From positions 310,001 to 374,000 of the forward strand of contig CAWIZY010000004.1 in assembly GCA_963840725.1 (NCBI GenBank): a DNA stretch of 64,000 nt, read 5' to 3'. The position numbers and the translations under genes were made by a program. Origin of the DNA: CAVWDU01 sp963840725 (GTDB lineage Bacteria > Pseudomonadota > Gammaproteobacteria > Pseudomonadales > Halieaceae). Below, piece after piece: positions 8,954 through 16,679 of this stretch; position 1 is the first letter of the stretch, and the number at the start of each line of letters is the position of its first letter. Under the pieces are notes generated by a model that was not told the origin of the DNA, did not search any database, and saw only the letters and a list, made by a program, of their open reading frames with translations.

Positions 8954-10255
8954 CTAGAGTTCGTCGAGCAGCTTGTACCAGCTCATGCCCACAGCCAATC
9001 CTGGTCGGCGCAGTAGTTTGCCTCCCGGGAAAGGCCAGTGGGGGATGTTGGCGAAAACATCGAATCGCCGGGGTGAGCCGGTGATCATCTCCGCCGTGAC
9101 CCTGGCCATCATATGGGTGGGGGCCACGCCATGGCCGGAATAGGCCTGAATGTAACAGACAGCGTCGGACAAATAGCCCAATTGGGGCATGCGGTTAAGG
9201 CCGATGCCGATTTGCCCGCTCCAGCCGTAATCTATCCTCGCGTCCCGCAACGCCGGAAACACGTTGTGCATTTTTTTGCGCAATACACCCTGAAGATCTT
9301 TGGGCTCAAGTCCGGTGTAATTAGAGAGTCCTCCAAACAACATGCGGCCGTCTGCAGACAAGCGAAAGTAGTCCAGGGCAGTGCGTGGATCACACACGGC
9401 TACATCACCGGGAATAAGCATTTTCCTCAGCGGCTCCGACAGCGGTTCGGTCGCGATGATAGAACTGCAGGAAGGCAACACACGGCTGGCCAGGCGCGCC
9501 ACCAGATCACCCAGGTAGGCGTTGCCACAGAGCACCACCCTGTCGGCGCTTACACTGCCCTGACCGGTCACCACCCGCGGGCGGTCGTTCTGGACCAGCT
9601 CCAACACACGAGACTGCTCAAAGATGCGCACCCCGAGGCCCTCAGCAGCCCTGGCCTCACCAATACACAGGTTCAGTGGATGGATGTGGCCATTGGCGTA
9701 ATTCAGCAAGCCGCCCAGGTACTGATCGGAGTCGACATACTGCTTGACCTCGTCGCGGTCGAGCAAGCGGTACTCGTGTGGATTACCGATCTCCTGTTCA
9801 AATGCTTTCCACTGCGCAAACTGCTTCATATGCCGGGGTTTGAGCGCCACATCGCAGTAGCCCCACTTCAGGTCACAGTCCACCCGGTATTTTGCCACCC
9901 GTTCGCGAATGATGTTGGCGGCCTCCAGGCCCATCGCATAGATCGCTCGCACACCCGCTTCGCCGATGTGTTTTTCAAACCGTTCCGGATCGTGCCCGAT
10001 GCCACCAATGATCTGACCACCGTTGCGCCCTGATGCGCCCCAGCTAATCCTGTTAGCCTCCAGCAACACAACGTCCACGCCACGCTCCGCTAACTCCAGC
10101 GCCGTATTCACGCCACTAAAACCGCCACCCACAACGACAACCTCAGCCGTGATATCGCTCTCGAGTCGCGGGTAGTCAGTTCGCCAATTCGCTGTGGCCG
10201 CGTAGTATGAATCGGTGTGCTCAGACGTCTCTGCTGTCCTTTGCAAACCCAGCAT
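8954..10255 (-). CDS. PuuB-like FAD-dependent amine oxidoreductase (DAO family)
   Basis: 433 residues from ATG 10255, with GGAG seven bases upstream; a GTG one codon earlier is less well spaced. The FAD-binding motif VVVVGGGFSGVNTALELAERG is near residues 40-60, followed by WGASGRNGGQ, both typical of the DadA/PuuB group. The region DYFRLSADGRMLFGG near residue 300 and the C-terminal GYSGHGVAPTHM-like segment also fit gamma-glutamylputrescine oxidases. Such enzymes oxidise secondary or gamma-glutamylated amines, giving aldehyde, ammonia and H2O2. It is divergent from a PuuA-like synthetase across a gap holding a perfect palindrome, suggesting co-regulation. No PuuC or PuuD homologue is seen here. 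Confidence 0.83.
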   Translation of the reverse strand: MLGLQRTAETSEHTDSYYAATANWRTDYPRLESDITAEVVVVGGGFSGVNTALELAERGVDVVLLEANRISWGASGRNGGQIIGGIGHDPERFEKHIGEAGVRAIYAMGLEAANIIRERVAKYRVDCDLKWGYCDVALKPRHMKQFAQWKAFEQEIGNPHEYRLLDRDEVKQYVDSDQYLGGLLNYANGHIHPLNLCIGEARAAEGLGVRIFEQSRVLELVQNDRPRVVTGQGSVSADRVVLCGNAYLGDLVARLASRVLPSCSSIIATEPLSEPLRKMLIPGDVAVCDPRTALDYFRLSADGRMLFGGLSNYTGLEPKDLQGVLRKKMHNVFPALRDARIDYGWSGQIGIGLNRMPQLGYLSDAVCYIQAYSGHGVAPTHMMARVTAEMITGSPRRFDVFANIPHWPFPGGKLLRRPGLAVGMSWYKLLDEL

Positions 10256-10293
10256 CACAAATCTCCAAAATCGGGTGCTTTAGTGCTTAATAA

Positions 10294-10308
10294 CTCACTA
10301 TTAGTGAG
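10294..10308. promoter_or_regulatory. Perfect 15-bp palindrome, operator candidate
   Basis: CTCACTATTAGTGAG: two 7-base arms around one central T. It lies in the AT-rich part of the 197-base gap between the divergent PuuB-like and PuuA-like genes, 38 bases from the leftward start. Size and symmetry fit a dimeric repressor site (for instance of TetR or GntR type). No such regulator gene is visible in the block; the only one is the AraC-type protein. Confidence 0.55.
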
Positions 10309-10452
10309 ATACGCTAAATCACTCTGGAGGTCAAATAGCGGCGTCATTCAGATTCAATCCTGACCTATAGGCAAGGTAGACTAAGCCTGCGCGAATGGTT
10401 TGCCATGTCCTCGACGGCTCTAAAACGACCATGCGTAACAGGGGCTCCCATC

Positions 10453-11892
10453 ATGAATATTGCAAAACCTGCGGAGATTGAAAGCTTTCTGCAAGCCAAT
10501 CCGGATATCCAGATGTTGGAGCTGTTGATGGCCGACATCAATGGGCTGTTGCGGTGCAAGCGGATACACCGACGCGAATTCGACAGCTTGTACAATGGGA
10601 GCTTCAAAGCGCCCTTGAGCGTGCCGTTACTGGGCATTCTGGGGGATCTTTACGATGAGGGTATGGACAGGGAGGTACTGGCGGGAGACCCGGATCAGTT
10701 ACTGCTGCCACTCTCGGGGACCACGGCCCGGGTGCCGTGGCTGAGCTCGCCAACAGCGCAGGTGCTGACCTGCTTTGCCGACATGGAACTGAACCCTTCC
10801 TGGGCTGATCCGCGGAGGCCTCTGGCTCGTGTACTGCAACGTTATCATAAGTCCGGCCTGAAACCCGTCGTCGCCACCGAGTTGGAATTCTATCTGCTGG
10901 CGCCCGGAGACAGTGAACGCCCCCGGCCACTGCGCGGCGCAATTCCCGGCACCGGATTAAAACAGCAGGGTATCCAGTATTGTATGGCCGACGATCTCAT
11001 CGACTGTGACGAGTTCCTGGATGACGTCCGCTCTGCTTGCGATTTACAGAGTGTGCCATTGACTGCCGTCCACTCTGAGTTTGCCGCGGGGCAGTGGGAG
11101 ATTAATACCCACCACAACAACGACCCGCTGGTCGCCTGCGACCAGGCGATGCTGCTCAAACGTATCGTCAAGTCGGTGGCGCGCCGACACGGGATGAGCG
11201 CGACTTTCATGGCCAAGCCCTTTGGCGAGCTCGCCGGGAGTGGTATGCATATTCACGCCAGTGTGTACGACAAACAGGGCAACAATATTTTTGCCGGTGA
11301 CTCCGGTGACAGTTCACGCACTGACTCGGCTAATGACATTGGCAACAAGCTGGCCAGTCCGAGTGGGGGCTTGCCAGTGAATGAACAATTGCGTCACGCG
11401 ATCGGTGGACTCATCGACACCATGGAGCAGGCCATGGCCATTATGGCACCCAATGCCAATTCCTACCGACGATTCAAACCTGGCAGCTTCGCGCCCGCCT
11501 CACCTTCATGGGGATACAATCACCGTGAGGTTGCGTTGCGAATACCGGTCTCCTCCGCCGACAATCGCCGGATTGAATACCGGGTGGCGGGAGCAGACGC
11601 CAACCCCTACCTGGTAACCGCTGCCGTGCTGGCAGGCCTGCATCACGGCCTGCAGACCGCTGTCAACCCCGGGCCTCCCGTAGCCTCAGACGCTGATCTG
11701 TCTTGCGCCGAAGTGACCTTGCCACCGCGCTGGGAAAACGCCCTTGATGCCTTCCGCGCCGGTGATATTTTGCCCGGCTATCTTGGCGAGACATACTGCC
11801 GCACATTTGCCGCCCAGCGCCAGGGTGAGTGCGACCACTTTCATGCCCAGGTCAGCAATATCGACTACGAGTGGTATCTCCGTGCACTGTGA
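10453..11892 (+). CDS. Glutamine synthetase-like gamma-glutamyl-amine ligase (PuuA type)
   Basis: 479 residues from the ATG at 10453 (MNIAKPAEIE), preceded by AGGGGC; an ATG 48 bases upstream lacks a ribosome site. The GS catalytic fold is clear: the ATELEFYLL strand, GQWEINTHH with metal-binding Glu/His, GSGMHIHAS, NSYRRFKPG, and RIPVSSADNRRIEYR with the substrate Arg residues. PuuA-type homologues condense glutamate with an amine (putrescine, ethylamine, isopropylamine and others) using ATP. The adenylylation loop of true GlnA is not evident. Its divergent partner is a PuuB-like oxidase, the standard second step. The amine is unknown. Catalytic residues look intact. Confidence 0.85.
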   Translation: MNIAKPAEIESFLQANPDIQMLELLMADINGLLRCKRIHRREFDSLYNGSFKAPLSVPLLGILGDLYDEGMDREVLAGDPDQLLLPLSGTTARVPWLSSPTAQVLTCFADMELNPSWADPRRPLARVLQRYHKSGLKPVVATELEFYLLAPGDSERPRPLRGAIPGTGLKQQGIQYCMADDLIDCDEFLDDVRSACDLQSVPLTAVHSEFAAGQWEINTHHNNDPLVACDQAMLLKRIVKSVARRHGMSATFMAKPFGELAGSGMHIHASVYDKQGNNIFAGDSGDSSRTDSANDIGNKLASPSGGLPVNEQLRHAIGGLIDTMEQAMAIMAPNANSYRRFKPGSFAPASPSWGYNHREVALRIPVSSADNRRIEYRVAGADANPYLVTAAVLAGLHHGLQTAVNPGPPVASDADLSCAEVTLPPRWENALDAFRAGDILPGYLGETYCRTFAAQRQGECDHFHAQVSNIDYEWYLRAL

Positions 11893-11927
11893 CGAGAACC
11901 TCGGCGATGAGCGCCTGGGCTACCTAC

Positions 11928-12704
11928 TTACAACGCCCGACAGGACTGCCGGTATTGCGCCGGCGTGCGACCGGTAAACTTCTTGAATGCCGAGTAAAAC
12001 GTGGAGGATGAATTGAAGCCCACAGACAGTGCAATGTCGAGAATGCTCTGTGTATCACCCTGAGTTGAACCCAACAGTCTGGCCGCCTCGTCAACCCGGC
12101 AGCGGTTGATGTAATCATAAAAACTCATACCAAAGCCTGCGTTGATAACCTGGGACAGATGGTTCACCGAACAACCCATTTGTTGCGCGAGCCGGGGCAG
12201 CGTCAATTCCGGATCCAGGTAACCGTGCTCGCGTCGCATAAGAGCGGCGAGTCGACCCATAAAACTCCGTAGCTGTTGTTCATTGAGACCCGATTTGGCG
12301 TAGCGCCGGACGCGTTCCTCCCCGTCGGCCTGCTCCGCCCGGGGTCCCGTTTCTTGCGGTTCGGAGCTGCGGTAATAGTCCTCTATTTTTAAGGCGGTAT
12401 CGCCATCCAGGGTGACAAATTCTGCACCGGTCCACAGGGTTGTTTCCGCGTTATTCGATCTGTAAGCGCGGTACTGAAACGCGATGGTACTGGCACCACT
12501 TAGCACTTCACCCATGAGTTGATAACGCAAATTGTCGCCAGCGAAAAACTGCTGCAGGTAGTCAAATAATTCCCTGCTGGTCAGTTGCTCCTCGTAGGGC
12601 ATATCACAATAGATACCGCGCTCGGAGAGATGCCCGGCGACAGCACTGGCGTCACCGTGATTCCAGGCGTCAAAATAGCTGGCTACAAACTCTGCAGCAA
12701 TCAT
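11928..12704 (-). CDS. AraC-family regulator fused to a SnoaL-like domain
   Basis: 258 residues. Residues 1-115 look like a SnoaL/NTF2-like alpha+beta barrel (FVASYFDAWNHGDASAVAGHL, then strands such as IAFQYRAYR and TALKIEDYYR). Residues about 150-258 are a typical AraC double helix-turn-helix: LPRLAQQMGCSVNHLSQVINAGFGMSF, then ILDIALSVGFNSSSTFYSAFKKFTGRTPAQYR. SnoaL-like domains bind small hydrophobic or cyclic ligands, so this half is a plausible sensor in place of the usual cupin. The gene converges on the PuuA-like gene and is a candidate regulator of the block; its target sites are not identified. Confidence 0.8.
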   Translation of the reverse strand: MIAAEFVASYFDAWNHGDASAVAGHLSERGIYCDMPYEEQLTSRELFDYLQQFFAGDNLRYQLMGEVLSGASTIAFQYRAYRSNNAETTLWTGAEFVTLDGDTALKIEDYYRSSEPQETGPRAEQADGEERVRRYAKSGLNEQQLRSFMGRLAALMRREHGYLDPELTLPRLAQQMGCSVNHLSQVINAGFGMSFYDYINRCRVDEAARLLGSTQGDTQSILDIALSVGFNSSSTFYSAFKKFTGRTPAQYRQSCRAL

Positions 12705-12839
12705 CTGATCGGCCCCCGGTCGATGGTTACCGCCCTATTCTAGCCCCACCGCGTCGGCTTTGTCATATACACGCTGGTGATTCACTCAATAAGGCTCTAA
12801 CATCCTCGACCACGACTGTTTAATCTGAGCCGGACAGCA

Positions 12840-13700
12840 ATGACAGTGCAACAGACGGCCAAGTCAATGGCCCGTGTAGACCTGCGACAGTGGATAAAGC
12901 TGGCCGTGTACAGTTTGTTAGTGGTCAACTTCTTTGTTTATCTCTCCGATGATGTGCGCATCTCCGCGCACACCCTGCCGAACAATGCCAGCGTGTTGGA
13001 CCATACCGCGGCGTTCGCCGTGACACTTGACACTTTTGCCTGGTTGACACTACTTTTTCTGTTCGAGCTGGAAACCTACCTGCTCTCGGATGAAGCACTC
13101 ACCCGGGGGCGGCTTGCGGCTATTCACGGCATTCGCCTGCTGTGTTTCGCGTTCCTGGCGCACACCCTGTTTGCCTACGCCAAAGCGGGGTTCGATCTGA
13201 CCGGTCTGACACCAATCGCCGATACCAGCGAACTGTGCCAACTGGCCGACCGGGAACTGTCCTTTGGCTCCAACCTGACTTACACAGAGCTCAATGAGAG
13301 CAACTGCCAGAGCCTGTCGACCGACACCCGGTTTTACCTCATTGAAGAGGGCACCGTTGTCACCGATACAACCGGACTGACAATCGAGCGGGAGCTGGTC
13401 TGGCTGGATCTGGCCGAGTCCCTGGCGTGGTTGATTATTCTGCTGTGTATTGAAACGGTCGTGCGCCTGCAAAATCGTGGTATTACGCGCGGCACCGTCA
13501 TTCGCAGCGCGTCAGTGATCAAGCTGTTGCTGTACGCTATGTTATGGGGCGCCGCCGTTTACTGGGTGTACCGCGGTCACTACATCTATGCCTGGGACGA
13601 GGCTCTGTGGATTCTCGGATTCTTTGCCATAGAAATGAATATCTCCGAATGGAAAACGGAAATAAGAGACGCAGACGACGGGGGCCGTGAGACCGCCTGA
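12840..13700 (+). CDS. Predicted multi-pass membrane protein of unknown function
   Basis: 286 residues, not recognised. About six hydrophobic helices are visible, near residues 22-38, 52-76, 92-112, 188-206, 226-246 and 250-264. Between helices 3 and 4 is a polar loop of about 70 residues with two Cys (ELCQLADRE and ESNCQSL), likely periplasmic and perhaps disulfide-bonded. The C-terminus is short and acidic (EWKTEIRDADDGG). Arrangement in two three-helix halves is possible. It starts 135 bases from the divergent SnoaL-AraC gene and is followed by a perfect heptamer repeat. Codon use and base composition resemble its neighbours. Confidence 0.7.
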   Translation: MTVQQTAKSMARVDLRQWIKLAVYSLLVVNFFVYLSDDVRISAHTLPNNASVLDHTAAFAVTLDTFAWLTLLFLFELETYLLSDEALTRGRLAAIHGIRLLCFAFLAHTLFAYAKAGFDLTGLTPIADTSELCQLADRELSFGSNLTYTELNESNCQSLSTDTRFYLIEEGTVVTDTTGLTIERELVWLDLAESLAWLIILLCIETVVRLQNRGITRGTVIRSASVIKLLLYAMLWGAAVYWVYRGHYIYAWDEALWILGFFAIEMNISEWKTEIRDADDGGRETA

Positions 13701-13730
13701 TCGGGTCGGCGCTCGAATGCAGTGAAGGAA

Positions 13731-13779
13731 GGTGAAAGGTGAAAGGTGAAAGGTGAAAGGTGAAAGGTGAAAGGTGAAA
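13731..13779. repeat. Perfect 7-bp tandem repeat, seven copies
   Basis: Seven identical GGTGAAA units with no mismatch, 49 bases, in the gap between the membrane protein and the convergent GcvT-like gene. Complete identity suggests recent slippage expansion. The opposite strand can be read as a Leu-Ser-Pro-Phe-Thr-Phe-His repeat peptide, which I consider spurious. Confidence 0.95.
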
Positions 13780-13858
13780 GGTGCACAAAATACCCTGCCC
13801 CGACAGCGTGTAATCGCGGTTAAATGCACAAACCCGGCTCGGTATGCCGCCCCCCGCG

Positions 13859-15070
13859 TTAAAACGCCGGCGGCGGGGTTGCCCGCGCCCTCTCAGGCGC
13901 CCAGAAAGCCTGCTTTACCACCTGGCATGGTTCCACCTTGTGGTAATGGCGCAGTTCCTTCTGATAGTAGATCTCGGCCCATATCTCACCGGTGTGAAAA
14001 CCGGTCTGAATCATTGCCAGGGCGATATTGGCCTTGGCCGCCGGAGACCACATCGCCGAGGTGACGTATCCGATCTCCTGTCGACAAGCTTTATTGTTGT
14101 AAAGAATGGCATCCTCCGCCGGCTTGTTACCGGCGACATCCAATTTCACCAGGGTGTATTTCGGCCCGCGGTTGCGCTCTTCCAGCAACGCCCTGCGGCC
14201 ATTGAAATGCGGCTTCTTGAAATCCACCAACCAACCGAGGCTGAGTTCGAAGGGGGTCTGATCATGCTGAAAATGAATGGTTTTCAAAGCCTCGGAGAAT
14301 TCCATATCCGGCATGATGAACCCGGCTTCCAGCCTTGCCATATTGGTCGCCGCCTCACCGTAGGGGTGAATCCCGTAATGCTCACCGGCTGTGTAGAGCG
14401 CATCCCAAAGTGCCAGCGCCTCAGACGGGTCGATCCATAGTTCGTAGCCAAGATCGCCGGTAAACCCGGTCCGGGAAACCATCAATGATGCCGATCCGAA
14501 AGGGAAACGCATAATGCCAAACGGCTTGAGCTCTTCAATACCGGTGAGCCCCATCGCCCTCAGAATTGCGCAAGACGTTGGCCCCTGCACGGACAGGGCG
14601 GCGATGTTTTCCGTCATCTCCGCAATGCTGATGTCATCAAAGCCAAAGCTACTTTTGCGCAACCAGGCCAGACAGGGGCTGCCGCAAGTCAGCATGAAAC
14701 GGTCTTCAGCCAGCCGGAAAATGGTGCCGTCATCGACCATACGCCCGTCATCCGTGCACCAGCATACATAGGTGACCCGGTCGATCTTCATGCGGCTGAT
14801 ATCGCGAGTTACCATACGGTTGAGCATGGCCAGGGCATCGGGGCCGCTCACGGTATACTTCTGCATCGGGCAAATATCATAGGTGCCGCAGGTGTTACGA
14901 ATGCAGAAATACTCGTACTCGGCGTCATAGTAATAATCAGCAAACTTGAAGCCGTTCCAGGAGGACCACGCGTCGCGCAAATTCATTGGCGCCTGTCGCG
15001 GGTGAAAGTGCGACAGCTTCAGCCGTTCACCAGCGAACGGGTCTTCCCGCGATATTGACTCATTCGTCAT
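13859..15070 (-). CDS. GcvT-like aminomethyl/methyltransferase family protein
   Basis: 403 residues from ATG 15070, with GGAGG nine bases upstream; the ATG at 15079 touches the GGAGG and is unlikely. The family (GcvT, DmdA, LigM, sarcosine-oxidase C-domain) moves a methyl or methylene group from an amine, sulfonium or aryl ether to tetrahydrofolate. The folate-binding fold is visible in MVTRDISRMKIDRVTYVCWCTDDGRMVDD, the strand ALSVQGPTS, the turn SRTGFTGDLGYELWI, and the C-terminal GYVTSAMWSP. It overlaps the upstream COG1233 gene by 11 bases, so the two are probably co-translated. This strongly suggests that the pathway releases a one-carbon unit. DMSP demethylase and aromatic O-demethylase are alternatives I cannot exclude. 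Confidence 0.83.
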   Translation of the reverse strand: MTNESISREDPFAGERLKLSHFHPRQAPMNLRDAWSSWNGFKFADYYYDAEYEYFCIRNTCGTYDICPMQKYTVSGPDALAMLNRMVTRDISRMKIDRVTYVCWCTDDGRMVDDGTIFRLAEDRFMLTCGSPCLAWLRKSSFGFDDISIAEMTENIAALSVQGPTSCAILRAMGLTGIEELKPFGIMRFPFGSASLMVSRTGFTGDLGYELWIDPSEALALWDALYTAGEHYGIHPYGEAATNMARLEAGFIMPDMEFSEALKTIHFQHDQTPFELSLGWLVDFKKPHFNGRRALLEERNRGPKYTLVKLDVAGNKPAEDAILYNNKACRQEIGYVTSAMWSPAAKANIALAMIQTGFHTGEIWAEIYYQKELRHYHKVEPCQVVKQAFWAPERARATPPPAF

Positions 15071-16679
15071 AGCAATCATCCTCCGGCACCGTATTGGGCC
15101 GCCTCAGATCCAGGAGTATCTCTCGGGCCGCGTTGGCACCGCAGGCGGATGAAACACCGCCACCAGGATGGGTGGAGGATCCACACATGTAGAGATTTTC
15201 AACCGGCATACGATATTGCCCATAGCCGGGGAACGGCCGATTAAACAGTAGTTGGTCGATGGTCAACTCGCCCTGGAAAATATTGCCTTCGGTCAAGCCG
15301 ATCTCGTTTTCGATCTCGTGAGGGGTGCGCACTTCCATGTGAACGATAAGATCTTTGAACCCGGGGCTGTAGCGCTCGATCTTGTCAATCACAGTCTGAC
15401 CGAACTGATCCCGTTTCTCTGACGTCCAGGGTCCATCTGCGAGTTCCGGCGGGCAATACTGAATGAAATTGGACATCCAGTGCTTACCCACCGGCGCCAC
15501 GGTGGGATCCCAGGCCGACGGAATGACCGACTCCACAAACGGGTCTTCCGACCAACGCCCCCGCTTCCAGCAATCGTAGGCCCGTTCCATGGTTTCCAGC
15601 GACCCCACAAAACCCTGTCCACCGCGATTGACGTAGCGATTGTCCGGCACGCCTGTGAACTTCGGCAGACCCGACAGAGCAATATTAACCTTGCCCGAGG
15701 AGCCACGAATTTTGAAATTTTCAGCGCGCTTGAAAACACCGGGGGGCAGATCCTTCCTGTCCATGATCTTGGTGAATGTGCGCTTGGCATCGAGGTTGGA
15801 CACCACAATACGCGCCTCGATCTCATCGCCGTTGTCCAGCACCACCCCCGCTGCCTGACCTTCGCGCACCAGGACCTGTTGCACGCCTGCATTGGTACGA
15901 ATCTCTCCACCCTCAGCCTGCAATGCACTGGCCAGCGCCTGTGAAATGGCGCCCATGCCGCCGCGGGCGAGACCCCAGGCGCCGACATTACCATCGACAT
16001 CACCCATGACATGGTGCAACAGTACATAGGCGGAGCCCGGCGAATAGACCCCAAGGGCGGTCCCGATGATCCCTGGACTCGCCATCGCGGCCTTGATCAA
16101 ATCATTTTCGAAATAATCCTCGAGAAATTCTGCCGCGCTGATGGTAAAAAAACGAATGTACTCGTAGAGTTCGCGCTCGCCCAGGGCCCAGAACTCCTTC
16201 GCCAGCCATAGCATTTCACGGATATCACGGGGTTTGAATGAACTGGGATCTGGTGGCGTGCGCAGCAGTGTCTTACGGATCAACTGCGCATAGCGTCCCA
16301 GATCAGCCTGAAAGCGGGCCATCGAGTCGGCATCGTGAGGTGAGTGCCGACGCAATTCCAGGTAGGCGGCCTCACTGTCCGTATAATCGATCAGTGTCTT
16401 GCCATCATCGGCGAACGCCACGGTACCCAGGTAGGGCACCAATAGCAGCCCGTGTCGGGTGAGATCCAGATCACGATGTATCGCCTGGCGCATCATGCTG
16501 CATACGTAGGAGCAGCTCGAATAGAACCAGCCCTCGTGCATCTCCCGGGTTACAGCGGCACCACCGATATAGTCGTTCTTCTCGACCACCACCACATCCA
16601 GGCCAGCTTTGGCAAGATAGGCTGCATTGGTCAAGCCGTTGTGACCCGCACCAATGATCACCGCATCGTACTGCTTCAT
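15060..16679 (-). CDS. Phytoene-desaturase-like FAD/NAD oxidoreductase (COG1233), copy B
   Basis: 539 residues from ATG 16679. The longer frame upstream overlaps the previous gene and lacks the fold. The dinucleotide motif is AVIIGAGHNGLTNAAYLAKAG at residues 5-25, then EKNDYIGGAAVTREMHEGW. The C-terminal FAD loop is MCGSSTHPGGGVSSACGANAA. Its start overlaps the stop of copy C as ATGA, and its end overlaps the GcvT-like start, so three genes form one translationally coupled unit. Internal segments such as LLHHVMGDVDGNVGAWGLARG closely parallel copy A (AWGIARGGMGAISEAMA), showing shared ancestry. It may pair with copy C. Substrate unknown. Confidence 0.85.
   Translation of the reverse strand: MKQYDAVIIGAGHNGLTNAAYLAKAGLDVVVVEKNDYIGGAAVTREMHEGWFYSSCSYVCSMMRQAIHRDLDLTRHGLLLVPYLGTVAFADDGKTLIDYTDSEAAYLELRRHSPHDADSMARFQADLGRYAQLIRKTLLRTPPDPSSFKPRDIREMLWLAKEFWALGERELYEYIRFFTISAAEFLEDYFENDLIKAAMASPGIIGTALGVYSPGSAYVLLHHVMGDVDGNVGAWGLARGGMGAISQALASALQAEGGEIRTNAGVQQVLVREGQAAGVVLDNGDEIEARIVVSNLDAKRTFTKIMDRKDLPPGVFKRAENFKIRGSSGKVNIALSGLPKFTGVPDNRYVNRGGQGFVGSLETMERAYDCWKRGRWSEDPFVESVIPSAWDPTVAPVGKHWMSNFIQYCPPELADGPWTSEKRDQFGQTVIDKIERYSPGFKDLIVHMEVRTPHEIENEIGLTEGNIFQGELTIDQLLFNRPFPGYGQYRMPVENLYMCGSSTHPGGGVSSACGANAAREILLDLRRPNTVPEDDCYDE

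Noticed and set aside
9113..10033. Rightward 306-codon frame inside the PuuB-like gene
   Set aside because: It is antisense to a gene with clear FAD motifs and has no recognisable domain.
13537..13829. Leftward frames encoding repeated Leu-Ser-Pro-Phe-Thr-Phe-His units
   Set aside because: They are simply the translated heptamer DNA repeat in three frames; no ribosome site or flanking coding signal.
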